A stretch of 64,000 bases of DNA from Candidatus Aalborgicola danicus (GCA_016703945.1 JADJBC010000002.1:124001-188000); one strand, 5' to 3'. Shown: positions 37,754 to 46,588, numbered from the stretch's first letter. Made by a program: numbers and translations. Notes: generated from the sequence alone by a model not told the origin.

Positions 37754-38725
37754 CTACAGCTTGCGGTAGGCGTCGATGATGGCCTTGCCGTCGGTGCCGG
37801 CGGACTTGATCCAGTCTTCGGTCATGGTGTCACCGATCTTGTTCAGCCCTTCGCGAACCTCGTCGCTGGCCAGACCGGTGGTCATGCCGTTCTTGGTGAG
37901 GTCCTTGACGTAGGCCATGTCCTTGGCACGGCTGGACGCCCAACCGCGCTCCTCGGCTACCTTGCCGGCTGCAACTACGGCGTCCTGCGTCGCCTTGTCC
38001 AGCGCATCAAAGGCCTTTTTGTTGACCACCGTGGCATTGCGTGGCAACCAGGCATTGACGATGTAGAAAAACTTGGTCTGCTCATACAACTTGCTATCGA
38101 CACCGCTGGCGCTGGATGTCAAAAAGTTGTCCACCGCCCCGGTGGCCAGTGCCTGGCCCAGTTCGGCCAACTGGATGGTGACGGGCTGCGCCTTGACCAA
38201 TTGGGCGATCCGCGTGGTCGCCGGGTTGTAAGCGCGCATCTTGGTGCCCTTGAAGTCGTCCAGGGTCTTCATGGGCTTGATCGAGTACAGCGATTGACCG
38301 GGCCATGGCACGGAGAACAGCAGCTTGAGGCCCTGGTCCGCCAACAACTTTTCTGTCGCCGGTTTGGACGCGGTGTAGAGCTTTTGTGCCGCGTCGTAAC
38401 TGGTGGCCAGGAAGGGAATGGAGTCCACTCCGAACAGCGGGTTTTCGTTGGAATAGGCCGACAGGATGAACTCACCGGCCTGGGTCTGGCCGGTTTGCAC
38501 GGCACGCTTGATCTCGGGCATCTTGTACAGCGAGGCCCCGGCATGCACCGTGATCTTGAGCTTGCCGCCGGTAGCCTTGGCCACGTCGTCGGCAAACTGC
38601 TGCACGTTTTCCGTCTGGAAGGTGTTGGTGGCGTAACCGGTGGGCAAATCCCACTTGGTTTGCGCGAAGGCCAGCGGCGCAGCCAGCGTGGCGGCACAGC
38701 TCAGAATCAATGCGAGTTTTTTCAT
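37754..38725 (-). CDS. TRAP transporter solute-binding protein (DctP family)
   Basis: This 323-residue protein has the signal peptide MKKLALILSCAATLAAPLAF followed by AQTKWDLPTGYATNTFQTEN. Conserved DctP elements are FADDVAKATGGKLKITVHAG, IKRAVQTGQTQAGEFILSAY, the ligand-binding KGTKMRAYNPATTRIAQL and NAWLPRNATVVNKKAFDAL. It is very similar to the DctP at 40750 and less so to the one at 34774. It stands upstream of dctQ (117-base gap) and 47 bases after the DUF1445 gene, so it is the main binding protein of this TRAP system. Confidence 0.92.
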   Translation of the reverse strand: MKKLALILSCAATLAAPLAFAQTKWDLPTGYATNTFQTENVQQFADDVAKATGGKLKITVHAGASLYKMPEIKRAVQTGQTQAGEFILSAYSNENPLFGVDSIPFLATSYDAAQKLYTASKPATEKLLADQGLKLLFSVPWPGQSLYSIKPMKTLDDFKGTKMRAYNPATTRIAQLVKAQPVTIQLAELGQALATGAVDNFLTSSASGVDSKLYEQTKFFYIVNAWLPRNATVVNKKAFDALDKATQDAVVAAGKVAEERGWASSRAKDMAYVKDLTKNGMTTGLASDEVREGLNKIGDTMTEDWIKSAGTDGKAIIDAYRKL

Positions 38726-38772
38726 GTCAGTCCTTGGTGGGTGGTGAAGGGTGGGTGGAAAAGGTCGGTCGC

Positions 38773-39597
38773 TCAGAAAGAAGCGAGTTGTTGGTTGAGC
38801 AGGTCGGTGATCAGCATCGCCCCTGGCGCGTGGGTAATGCAGAACGCGGGGCGGGCCTGGACCAGGGCCGCCTGTGGCGTGACGCCGCAGGCCCAGAACA
38901 CCGGAATCTCATCGTCCATCACCTCAACGGCGTCGCCATAGTCCGGCGCGGCCAGATCGGTGATGCCGATGGCGGCCGGGTCGCCCAGGTGCACGGGCGC
39001 ACCATGCACATTGGGAAAGCGCGAGGTCACCTGCACGGCGCGAATGGCGGCCGCCGCCGTCATGGGGCGCATGGACACCACCATGGGGCCGTGGAAAATA
39101 CCGGCGCGTTCGGTCTGGATATTGCTGCGGTACATGGCCACGTTCTTGCCCTGCTCGATATGGCGCAGCGGCAGGCCCGCCTCCAGCAAGGCCTGCTCGA
39201 ACGAGAACGAGCAGCCCAACACAAAGGTCACCAGATCGTCGCGCCACAGGGCCGAAATATCCGTGGGTTCATCCACCACAGCGCCGTCGCGCCACACGCG
39301 GTAACGCGGCAGGTCGGTGCAGATGTCAATGTCCGCGCCCAGGCTGGGCAACTGGGCCTGGCCGGGCTCGGACACGGCCAGCAGTGGGCAGGGCTTGGGG
39401 TTGCGCTGGCAGTAGCGCAAAAAGTCGCCTGCCTGGGCCTCGGGAAGAATCACCACGTTGCCCTGCACATGGTCGCTGGCCAGGCCGCTGGTGTGGGAGT
39501 GCCAGACGCCCTGGCGAATCAGCTTGCGCACTTGCTGCGCGTTGCGGCTGTCTTCAGGACTGAAAAACGACGGTATCGATTGCGACGAAAGGCTCAC
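38773..39597 (-). CDS. DUF1445 protein (putative hydro-lyase / D-glutamate cyclase-like)
   Basis: This 274-residue cytoplasmic protein starts at GTG 39597 (VSLSSQSIPSFF, with GGGGA upstream). It carries the DUF1445 signatures GVWHSHTSGLASDHVQGNVV, ADIDICTDLPRYRVWRDG, TFVLGCSFSFEQALLEAGLP and the C-terminal FWACGVTPQAAL, where one Cys-Gly and several Asp/Arg are invariant. The family is annotated 'putative hydro-lyase'. The mammalian D-glutamate cyclase, which forms 5-oxo-D-proline, contains this domain. Its position at the head of an operon that ends with 5-oxoprolinase supports a related substrate here. It lies 47 bases before dctP. Confidence 0.85.
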   Translation of the reverse strand: MSLSSQSIPSFFSPEDSRNAQQVRKLIRQGVWHSHTSGLASDHVQGNVVILPEAQAGDFLRYCQRNPKPCPLLAVSEPGQAQLPSLGADIDICTDLPRYRVWRDGAVVDEPTDISALWRDDLVTFVLGCSFSFEQALLEAGLPLRHIEQGKNVAMYRSNIQTERAGIFHGPMVVSMRPMTAAAAIRAVQVTSRFPNVHGAPVHLGDPAAIGITDLAAPDYGDAVEVMDDEIPVFWACGVTPQAALVQARPAFCITHAPGAMLITDLLNQQLASF

Positions 39598-39709
39598 CAG
39601 AAATCCCCAATTTGCATGCCATGTGGATGGCGATGGGCGGATTGTGGAAGCTCACCGGGTGATGTGCAAATTCAAAATTTTTCGCTAGCAGCATCGATTT
39701 TTTCGATTT

Positions 39710-40645
39710 TCAGGGTTTACCCTTTGCCACCTGTTTCAGTGCCTTTTTCACTGCCCGTTTTGGTGCGGGCGCGCCCTCCACGAAGGCCAGCGCGGACTTG
39801 ACCACCCGCTCCACGGCCTGTGACGTGGGGTCCGTGCGGTAGCTGGCATGGATGGGCAAGGCCTGCAATTTGGCATCGCAGGAGAGCAGCTTCAGGCTGG
39901 CAACACCGGCCAGGCGCTGCACCGCCACGCGCGGCAACAAGGCCACGCCAAAGCCGCCCTGCACCAGTTGCAGCATGGCCGAAATGGACGAGATGGCGTG
40001 CACCCTTTTGGGCTCCAGCTGGTGCTGGCGAAACAAATCCAGCAGCGTGACATGGGGTTGCGAGCCCTTCTGGAAGGTCAACAACTCCATCTCGGCCAAC
40101 TCATCGAGCCGGTATTTTCTTTTCTTGTGCAGTGCGGGATTTCCCACGAAGGCCATTTCCATGGACGGCAGCGCGCGGTTGCGCACCCCATCGGCCGAGG
40201 CAGGCAACACGGCAAACACCAGGTCCAGCGTGCCGCGCTGGATATGGTCCATCAAAATGGGCGTGGTCTCCACGGTCAGCTCCAGCTCCAGCCCGCTCTG
40301 GTCATGGCGCAGCTTCTCCAGCCACGGGATCAGCCAGGAATGCAACACCGACTCAATGGCCCCAATGCGCATGGACACCGCCAGCGGCGCGCCCGAACCC
40401 ATCTCGGCCTTGACCTCGCGCTGCAGCTCCAGCAGCTTCTGGGCATAGACCAGAAACCGGGCGCCCGCCGCGGTGAGCTTGAACTGCTTGTCGCGCCGGT
40501 CCAGCAGCAGCACGCCCAGTTCGTCCTCCAGCGTTGCGATGCGGCTGGACATGGCGGACTGGGTCAGAAACAGCTTGTCCGCCGCGCGCGAGATGCTCTT
40601 GAGCGAGGCCACCCAGTAGAAAGCTTCAACGAAACGCAGGTTCAT
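39710..40645 (-). CDS. LysR-family transcriptional regulator
   Basis: This 311-residue protein has the LysR winged helix at residues 1-60 (FVEAFYWVASLKSISRAADKL; LTQSAMSSRIATLEDELG; LLDRRDKQFKLTAAGARFL) and the periplasmic-binding-protein-like effector domain to about residue 290. The C-terminus is Lys/Ala-rich. It lies between two TRAP operons: 104 bases divergent from dctP at 40750 and 112 bases upstream of the DUF1445 gene in the same direction. It therefore probably controls one or both in response to the transported acid. Confidence 0.93.
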   Translation of the reverse strand: MNLRFVEAFYWVASLKSISRAADKLFLTQSAMSSRIATLEDELGVLLLDRRDKQFKLTAAGARFLVYAQKLLELQREVKAEMGSGAPLAVSMRIGAIESVLHSWLIPWLEKLRHDQSGLELELTVETTPILMDHIQRGTLDLVFAVLPASADGVRNRALPSMEMAFVGNPALHKKRKYRLDELAEMELLTFQKGSQPHVTLLDLFRQHQLEPKRVHAISSISAMLQLVQGGFGVALLPRVAVQRLAGVASLKLLSCDAKLQALPIHASYRTDPTSQAVERVVKSALAFVEGAPAPKRAVKKALKQVAKGKP

Positions 40646-40749
40646 GGCGAAATAGGATCTTTGGGCCGTGGCCCGGACAGCGATGGGCTTGGCGTAGGTT
40701 TTGCTCGTATCCTATCGACACTTTCAACCCTTCTCATTCTGGAGCTCCG
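40646..40749. promoter_or_regulatory. LysR / dctP divergent regulatory region
   Basis: This 104-bp spacer holds two inverted repeats. ATAGGAT (40652-40658) is mirrored by ATCCTAT (40709-40715) with 50 bp between them, and GGGCC-GT-GGCCC lies at 40663-40674. LysR regulators typically bind two sites about 30-60 bp apart between divergent genes, so these are candidate recognition and activation sites. A GGAG Shine-Dalgarno lies at 40741-40744 before dctP. Confidence 0.4.
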
Positions 40750-41718
40750 ATGAAAATCAAACATGCACTGACGCTGGCACTACTGGTCGCAAGTTCCGCA
40801 GGCTTTGCCCAGACCAAGTGGGACCTGGCCGCCGCCTACCCCGCCACCAACTTCCATACCGAGAACCTGCAGCAGTTCGCCAACGACGTGGACAAGGCCA
40901 GCGGCGGCAAGCTCAAGATCACGGTGCACGCCAATGCGGCGCTGTTCAAGGCACCCGAGATCAAGCGCGCCGTGCAAGGCGGTCAGGCCCAGACCGGCGA
41001 AATCTTGCTGGTGAACTTCCAGAATGAATGGCAGATTTTTGGCACCGATGGCCTGCCTTTCCTGGCCGACAGCTACGACGAATCCAACAAGCTGTACAAG
41101 GCACAAAAGCCCGCGCTGGAGAAGAAGCTGGGCGAACAGGGCATCAACCTGCTGTATGCCGTGGCCTGGCCGCCCCAGGGCATTTACAGCAAGAAGCCGC
41201 TGGCATCTGCGGCTGATCTGAAAGGTGTGAAATGGCGCGCCTACAGCCCGGCTACCAGCCGCATTGCCGAACTGGTGGGCGCGCAACCGGTGACGGTGCA
41301 GGCGGCCGAGCTGTCGCAGGCCTTTGCCACCGGTGTGGTCGAAGCCACCATGACCTCCGGCGCCAGCGGCGTGGACAGCAAGCTGTACGAAAACCTGAAG
41401 TACTACTACGACATGCAGGCCTGGTTGCCCAAGAACGCCGTCATCGTCAACAAGGCCGCCTTTGATGCGCTGGACAAACCCACGCAGGCCGTGGTGCTGA
41501 AGGCCGCTCTTGAGGCCGAAGCCCGTGGCCTGGCTGCCAGCAAGCGCGTCAACGTGGAGTCCATCGAGAAGCTCAAGGCCAATGGCATGACTGTGGCCGC
41601 CCCTTCCGCGCAGCTCAAGGCCGACATGAAGAAGGTGGGTGACACCATGGTCAAGGAATGGCTGGACAAGTCGGGCGCGGAAGGCAAGGCGGTGCTTGAC
41701 GCCTTTGCCAAGCCCTGA
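40750..41718 (+). CDS. TRAP transporter solute-binding protein (DctP family)
   Basis: This 322-residue protein opens with the signal peptide MKIKHALTLALLVASSAGF and continues AQTKWDLAAAYPATNFHTEN. It shares most landmarks with the DctP at 37754: DVDKASGGKLKITVHANAAL, EIKRAVQGGQAQTGEILL, GVKWRAYSPATSRIAEL and AWLPKNAVIVNKAAFDAL. It leads a plus-strand dctPQM operon, with dctQ 23 bases downstream, divergent from lysR. Similarity to the neighbouring system implies local duplication and related substrates. Confidence 0.92.
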   Translation: MKIKHALTLALLVASSAGFAQTKWDLAAAYPATNFHTENLQQFANDVDKASGGKLKITVHANAALFKAPEIKRAVQGGQAQTGEILLVNFQNEWQIFGTDGLPFLADSYDESNKLYKAQKPALEKKLGEQGINLLYAVAWPPQGIYSKKPLASAADLKGVKWRAYSPATSRIAELVGAQPVTVQAAELSQAFATGVVEATMTSGASGVDSKLYENLKYYYDMQAWLPKNAVIVNKAAFDALDKPTQAVVLKAALEAEARGLAASKRVNVESIEKLKANGMTVAAPSAQLKADMKKVGDTMVKEWLDKSGAEGKAVLDAFAKP

Positions 41719-41741
41719 TCACACCCAGACGCCCATTGCCC

Positions 41742-42251
41742 ATGCGCAAGGCACTCAATGCCCTGTATGACGGCGCGGCCGCTGTTGCCGCGCTGTTCCT
41801 GTTCGGACTGCTGGTCATGGTGCTGCTGTCCATCACCGGGCGCCAGTTCAGTTTCTATGTGCCAGGCACCGACGCCTATGCCGGCTACCTGATGGCGGCC
41901 AGCGGTTTCCTGGCGCTGGCGCACACGCTCAAGCGCGGCGAGCACATCCGCGTGACGCTGATCCTCTCCGCACTGTCCGGGCGCTGGAAGAAAGGCATGG
42001 AGGTGTGGGCGCTGGCCTTCGCGTCGGTTCTGTCCACGCTGTTCGCCTTCTACTGCTGCCGCCTGTCGTGGCAGTCCCGCATGTTCAACGACATTTCCAC
42101 CGGCAGTGACGCCACGCCGCTGTGGATTCCGCAAATCGGCATGGCCGTGGGCACCGTCATTCTGGCGATTGCCTTTGTCGATGAACTGGTACTGGAGATT
42201 CGCGGCCGGCGCGTGGTCCAGGGCAGTGACGAGCCACTGCGCAATGAGTAA
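41742..42251 (+). CDS. TRAP transporter small permease DctQ
   Basis: This 169-residue protein has four membrane helices: VAALFLFGLLVMVLLSITGR, YLMAASGFLALAHTLKRGEH, ALAFASVLSTLFAFYCCRLS and GMAVGTVILAIAFVDELVLE. The motifs PGTDAYAGY and DATPLWIPQ are shared with the DctQ at 37124. I prefer ATG 41742 to a TTG two codons earlier. It lies three bases before dctM. Confidence 0.9.
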   Translation: MRKALNALYDGAAAVAALFLFGLLVMVLLSITGRQFSFYVPGTDAYAGYLMAASGFLALAHTLKRGEHIRVTLILSALSGRWKKGMEVWALAFASVLSTLFAFYCCRLSWQSRMFNDISTGSDATPLWIPQIGMAVGTVILAIAFVDELVLEIRGRRVVQGSDEPLRNE

Positions 42252-42254
42252 TGC

Positions 42255-43556
42255 ATGAATGATCTCGCGATAACCGCCGGCCTGCTGGTGTCCCTGTTCC
42301 TGATCCTGGGAAGCGGCGTCTGGGTGGGCCTGACGCTCACCGGCGTGGCATGGATGGCCATGGCGCTGTTCTCATCGCGTTCCGGCGGCGATGCCATGGC
42401 CGTCACCGTGTGGGGCTCGTCCAGCAGCTGGACGCTGACGGCGCTGCCGCTGTTTTTGTGGATGGGCGAAATCCTGTTTCGCACCCGGCTGAGCCAGGAC
42501 ATGTTCAAGGGCCTGGCGCCCTGGGTGCAGGGCCTGCCCGGGCGCCTGCTGCACACCAATGTGATTGGCTGCACCATCTTTGCCGCCGTGTCGGGGTCGA
42601 GCGCCGCCACCTGCGCCACCATCGGCAAGATGACGCTGCCAGAACTCACGCGCCGGGGCTACCCGGACCACATGGTCATCGGCACGCTGGCGGGCGCTGC
42701 CACCCTGGGCCTGCTGATTCCGCCGTCCATCATCATGATCGTCTACGGCGAGGCGGCCGACGTATCGATCTCGCAGCTGTTCATTGCCGGCGTGTTGCCA
42801 GGCATCCTGCTGGCCGCGCTGTTCTCGGGCTACATCATCTTCTGGGCGCTGCGCCACCCGGACCAGGTGCCGGCGTCGGATGAGAAAACCACGTTCATGC
42901 AAAAGCTCGCCGCCTCGCGCAGCCTGATTCCCGTGGTGCTGCTAATAAGCGCCGTGCTGGGCTCCATCTACTCCGGTGTTGCCACCGCCACCGAGGCCGC
43001 CGCCGTGGGCGTGGTCGGTTCGCTGGTGCTGTCGGGCGTGCAGGGGTCGTTGAACTGGGTGTCGTTTCGCGACGCCATTATGGGCGCCACGCGTCTGTAC
43101 TGCATGATCGCGCTGATCCTGGCCGGGGCCGCCTTCCTGACGCTGGCCATGGGCTACATCGGCCTGCCGCGCCACCTGGCGGAGTGGATTGCCACACTGG
43201 GCCTCTCCAAGGCGCAGTTGTGTGTGGCGCTGGCTGTCTTCTTCATCATCCTGGGCTGCTTTCTGGACGGCATCTCCATGGTGGTGCTGACCATGGGCGT
43301 GCTGATGCCCACCGTCAACGCCGCCGGCATCGACCCCATCTGGTTTGGCATCTTCGTCGTGCTGGTGGTGGAGATGGCGCAGATCACGCCGCCGGTGGGC
43401 TTCAACCTGTTTGTGCTGCAGGGCATGACCGGGCGCCAGCTCACGTGGATTGCCAGGGTCACCATGCCCATGTTCTTCCTGATGTGCGCGGCCGTGGCCT
43501 TGATCTACGTCTTCCCCGGCATCGTGACCTGGCTGCCGCAAAAGATGGCAAACTGA
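42255..43556 (+). CDS. TRAP transporter large permease DctM
   Basis: This 433-residue protein has 12 predicted membrane helices and DctM signatures FLWMGEILFRTRLSQDMF, GCTIFAAVSGSSAATCATIG, LGLLIPPSIIMIVYGEAADV, GVATATEAAAVGVVGSLV and MAQITPPVGFNLFVLQGM. It ends VFPGIVTWLPQKMAN, which shows how the frameshifted paralogue at 35799 should end. It completes the plus-strand dctPQM system and is followed after four bases by crcB, which therefore may be co-transcribed. Confidence 0.94.
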   Translation: MNDLAITAGLLVSLFLILGSGVWVGLTLTGVAWMAMALFSSRSGGDAMAVTVWGSSSSWTLTALPLFLWMGEILFRTRLSQDMFKGLAPWVQGLPGRLLHTNVIGCTIFAAVSGSSAATCATIGKMTLPELTRRGYPDHMVIGTLAGAATLGLLIPPSIIMIVYGEAADVSISQLFIAGVLPGILLAALFSGYIIFWALRHPDQVPASDEKTTFMQKLAASRSLIPVVLLISAVLGSIYSGVATATEAAAVGVVGSLVLSGVQGSLNWVSFRDAIMGATRLYCMIALILAGAAFLTLAMGYIGLPRHLAEWIATLGLSKAQLCVALAVFFIILGCFLDGISMVVLTMGVLMPTVNAAGIDPIWFGIFVVLVVEMAQITPPVGFNLFVLQGMTGRQLTWIARVTMPMFFLMCAAVALIYVFPGIVTWLPQKMAN

Positions 43557-43560
43557 AACC

Positions 43561-43941
43561 ATGTGGCCTGTTATTGCTATCTGTGTGGGCGCCAGCGCGG
43601 GCGCGCTGGCGCGCTGGGGTCTGGGCCTGTGGCTCAGTCCCGGTGGTGTCATTCCCTGGGGCACGCTGGCCGCCAACCTGATTGGCGGTTATCTGGTGGG
43701 CATCTGCGTGGCCGTGTTCCAGGCCCTGCCGCAGATTGACCCCGTGTGGCGCCTGGCCCTGGTCACCGGCTTCCTGGGCGCACTCACCACCTTCTCCAGC
43801 TTCAGCGCCGAAGTCGTCAACCTGCTGATGCACCAGCGTTATGCGCTGGCGCTCGGCACAGCAGGACTGCATCTGTTTGGCTCACTGTTGTTAACCATTG
43901 CAGGCATGTGGACCGCGCAACAAATGCTATCGTTTCAATAG
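43561..43941 (+). CDS. crcB: Fluoride exporter CrcB (Fluc)
   Basis: This 126-residue protein has four membrane helices and forms a dual-topology fluoride channel. CrcB motifs are GASAGALARWGLG, the pore Asn region WGTLAANLIGGYLVG and the GFLGALTTFSSFSAE segment with the conserved Phe and Ser/Thr track. The final codons QMLSFQ and the TAG stop lie inside a copy of the dispersed repeat, so the normal C-terminus has been replaced by repeat sequence. I found no fluoride riboswitch ahead of it; it lies four bases after dctM. Confidence 0.93.
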   Translation: MWPVIAICVGASAGALARWGLGLWLSPGGVIPWGTLAANLIGGYLVGICVAVFQALPQIDPVWRLALVTGFLGALTTFSSFSAEVVNLLMHQRYALALGTAGLHLFGSLLLTIAGMWTAQQMLSFQ

Positions 43942-43983
43942 CTACCTACGCTTATTATGCGGGGCTAGAGCCTTATTTTTCAT
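43925..43983 (+). repeat. Dispersed ~55-bp repeat, copy 5 (crcB 3' end)
   Basis: TGCTATCGTTTCAATAGC, then TACCTACGCTTATTATGC, then GGGGCTAGAGCCTTATTTTT is a good consensus match. The TAG in CAATAGC is in frame and ends crcB. Confidence 0.72.
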
Positions 43984-43991
43984 AAATTTAT

Positions 43992-44019
43992 CCAGAGTAT
44001 TCGGCTTGCCATACTCTGG
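43992..44019. repeat. Inverted repeat between crcB and dctQ
   Basis: CCAGAGTAT (43992-44000) and ATACTCTGG (44011-44019) are perfect 9-bp arms around a 10-nt loop. A second pair, AAACCCT (44021-44027) and AGGGTTT (44051-44057), follows at once. No T-run is present. These may be an operator or a leader structure for the dctQ-dctM pair that starts at 44159. Confidence 0.45.
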
Positions 44020-44158
44020 TAAACCCTAGGCCCTATGTACTGTCAACGTCAGGGTTTCTTCAGCCGCAAAGCAGCCAGTAGCCCTTAGACTCTGCTGGCA
44101 CACAAATGGGCAAAGCGGCGAGCCATCGCCTTGACCCACAACCTTTGGCGGAGACACC

Positions 44159-44761
44159 ATGACACCATTACTTTCGCTGTCCCGGCTGATCGATACGATC
44201 AGCACTTGGGTCGGCAAACTCACCATGTGGCTGATTTTGGCGACCACCCTCATCAGTGCCGGCAACGCGCTGGTGCGCAAGGCGTTTAACCAAAGCTCCA
44301 ACGGCCTGCTGGAGATTCAGTGGTACCTGTTTGCCGCTGTGTTTATGCTTGGTGCTGGGTATGGTTTCCTGAAGAACTCGCATGTGCGCATCGACTTCAT
44401 CTCCAGCAAACTCAGCGACCGCACCCGCAACTGGATTGATGTGGTCGGCATCCTAGTGGTGCTGTTTCCGTTTTGCTCAATTGGTATTTCGCTGTGTTGG
44501 CCGTTTTTCATGCAAGCCTATACCAGCGGTGAAATTTCGACCAACGCGGGCGGTCTGATCCGCTGGCCGGTGTATGGGCTCATTCCCCTTGGCTTCGCAC
44601 TGCTCATGATGCAAGGGCTGTCTGAGCTGATCAAACGCATTGCCTTTTTGACAGGCAACGGCCCCGACGTGCTCAACGCCGAAGAAACAAAGTCGGACGA
44701 ACAGAAGCACCTTGAAGAACTAGAGAAAAAAGCCGCCGACATGTTGGCAGGAGACAAATAA
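44159..44761 (+). CDS. TRAP transporter small permease DctQ (2-keto-acid type)
   Basis: This 200-residue protein has four helices (WLILATTLISAGNALVRKAF; LEIQWYLFAAVFMLGAGYGF; DVVGILVVLFPFCSIGISLC; YGLIPLGFALLMMQGLSELI). The segment SSNGLLEIQWYLFA with LKNSHVRIDF is typical of the DctQ subgroup that partners long DctM proteins and TakP-like binding proteins. A charged C-terminal tail (KSDEQKHLEELEKKAADML) is added. The stop codon abuts the dctM ATG with no gap. No binding protein is adjacent; the candidate lies at 54404. Confidence 0.9.
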   Translation: MTPLLSLSRLIDTISTWVGKLTMWLILATTLISAGNALVRKAFNQSSNGLLEIQWYLFAAVFMLGAGYGFLKNSHVRIDFISSKLSDRTRNWIDVVGILVVLFPFCSIGISLCWPFFMQAYTSGEISTNAGGLIRWPVYGLIPLGFALLMMQGLSELIKRIAFLTGNGPDVLNAEETKSDEQKHLEELEKKAADMLAGDK

Positions 44762-46588
44762 ATGCAAACCACCTTTTTGGCACAGCAATTTGTGCCGCTC
44801 ATGTTTGCAGGCCTGTTTGTCCTGCTGCTCACCGGTTTTCCCGTTGCGTTCGGGCTGGCAGCCACCGGCCTCGCCTTTGGATTTGTCGGCATTGAAGCGG
44901 GCATTTTTCCTGCTGCGATGTTCCAGGCCCTGCCCTTGCGCATCTTTGGCATCATGCAGAACGACACGCTGCTGGCCATTCCGTTTTTCACCTTCATGGG
45001 GATCATTCTGGAACGCTCTGGCATGGCCGAGGACCTGCTGGAAACCGTAGGCCAGGTCTTTGGCCCGGTGCGTGGTGGTGTTGCGATTGCCGTGATACTG
45101 GTCGGTGCGCTGCTGGCAGCAACCACCGGTGTGGTGGCCGCTGCGGTGATCTCCATGGGCTTGATCTCCCTGCCCATCATGCTGCGTTATGGCTACAGCC
45201 GCACCATTGCCACGGGGGCCATCACCGCATCCGGCACGCTGGCGCAGGCCATTCCCCCGTCGCTGGTGCTGATTGTGCTAGCCGACCAGTTGGGCCGCTC
45301 GGTGGGCGACATGTACTCCGGTGCGCTGATCCCCGGTTTGCTGCTGGTGGGTTTGTACATCCTGTTTATCGTGGCCGTGGCCATTTTCAAGCCGGCCCTG
45401 GTGCCTGCTCTGCCGCCCGAGGCCTTGCTCTACAAAGAAGACAACGGCAAGTCGGGGCACCGCTCGCTGCTGGTGCTGGTGTTGATTTGTATCGCTGTGG
45501 GTTACGGATGGGCGCAGGTACACAACGGCCTTATGACAAAGTGGCTTGAGCGCTCTTTGCCGGCTGCGGGTGATGAAATTGTGATCATGTCGCTGACGCT
45601 GGCATCACTTACCGGTTTGGCCCTGGCCATCATCAACCACATCACCAAAATGCATTTGTTGTCACGCCTGGCCGAGCAGGTGACCTTTGTACTGATGCCA
45701 CCGCTGATCCTGATTTTTCTGGTGCTGGGCACCATCTTCCTGGGTGTTGCCACACCGACCGAAGGCGGTGCCATGGGAGCCCTGGGTGCACTCATTCTGG
45801 CACTGGGCAAACGCCGTCTCAGCATGTCGCTGACCAAACAAGCCTTGGAGAACACGGCCAAGCTGGCATCTTTTGTGTTGTTCATCTTGATCGGCTCCAC
45901 GGTTTTCAGCTTCACGTTTAATGCGGCAGACGGCCACATCTGGGTCGAACACCTGTTTGACAAAATGCCTGGCGGCGCCTGGGGCTTCCTGGTGGTGGTG
46001 AACATTCTGGTGTTTATTCTGGGCTGTTTTATCGACTTTTTCGAGATCGCCTTCATCGTGATTCCGCTGCTGGCCCCCGTCGCTGAAAAAATCCTGCCCG
46101 GCCTGGTGCCCGGCATGACACCCGACCAGGCCATGATCTGGTTTGGTGTGATCATTGCCATGAACCTGCAGACGTCGTTCCTGACGCCGCCCTTTGGTTT
46201 TGCCCTGTTTTACCTGCGCAGCGTGGCGGCCAAGTTTGACTACAAGGACCGCGTCACCGGCAAGATGATTGCCTCTGTCAAGACGATTGAGATTTACAAA
46301 GGGTCGATTGCCTTCATCATCCTGCAGTTGATCATGCTGGTGTGCATCATTTTGTTCCCTGTTCTGGTCACCGGCGGCATTGAAAAACAGGAAACCCTGA
46401 GTTCCGAACAAATCATGAACCAGTTGGATCAACCCAAAGCCGAAGAAGCAACCGATCCAACCGTAGGCATGGATACCGGTGCCAAGGCGGGTGACCCTGG
46501 CGCACCGGCAGCCGATGCCGCCAAGGAAGATGACCCCATGAAGGCCATGATGGAGGCGGCTGAAAAGGACGCCAAAAAGAAACCTTAG
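44762..46588 (+). CDS. TRAP transporter large permease DctM (long form)
   Basis: This 608-residue protein is about 170 residues longer than usual DctM. Conserved parts include FTFMGIILERSGMAEDLLE, LLAATTGVVAAAVISMGLIS, ASGTLAQAIPPSLVLIVLAD, GVATPTEGGAMGALGALI and LQTSFLTPPFGFALFYLRS. The extra length is a hydrophilic mid-section (residues about 220-285, KEDNGKSGHRSLL... SLPAAGDE) and an acidic Ala/Asp/Lys-rich tail from about 545. It imports an organic acid with sodium. It is followed by a terminator and then NhaD-type sodium antiporters. Confidence 0.92.
   Translation: MQTTFLAQQFVPLMFAGLFVLLLTGFPVAFGLAATGLAFGFVGIEAGIFPAAMFQALPLRIFGIMQNDTLLAIPFFTFMGIILERSGMAEDLLETVGQVFGPVRGGVAIAVILVGALLAATTGVVAAAVISMGLISLPIMLRYGYSRTIATGAITASGTLAQAIPPSLVLIVLADQLGRSVGDMYSGALIPGLLLVGLYILFIVAVAIFKPALVPALPPEALLYKEDNGKSGHRSLLVLVLICIAVGYGWAQVHNGLMTKWLERSLPAAGDEIVIMSLTLASLTGLALAIINHITKMHLLSRLAEQVTFVLMPPLILIFLVLGTIFLGVATPTEGGAMGALGALILALGKRRLSMSLTKQALENTAKLASFVLFILIGSTVFSFTFNAADGHIWVEHLFDKMPGGAWGFLVVVNILVFILGCFIDFFEIAFIVIPLLAPVAEKILPGLVPGMTPDQAMIWFGVIIAMNLQTSFLTPPFGFALFYLRSVAAKFDYKDRVTGKMIASVKTIEIYKGSIAFIILQLIMLVCIILFPVLVTGGIEKQETLSSEQIMNQLDQPKAEEATDPTVGMDTGAKAGDPGAPAADAAKEDDPMKAMMEAAEKDAKKKP

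Noticed and set aside
43500..43560. A fluoride riboswitch ahead of crcB
   Set aside because: crcB begins four bases after dctM, and no crcB-motif sequence is visible in the preceding coding region.
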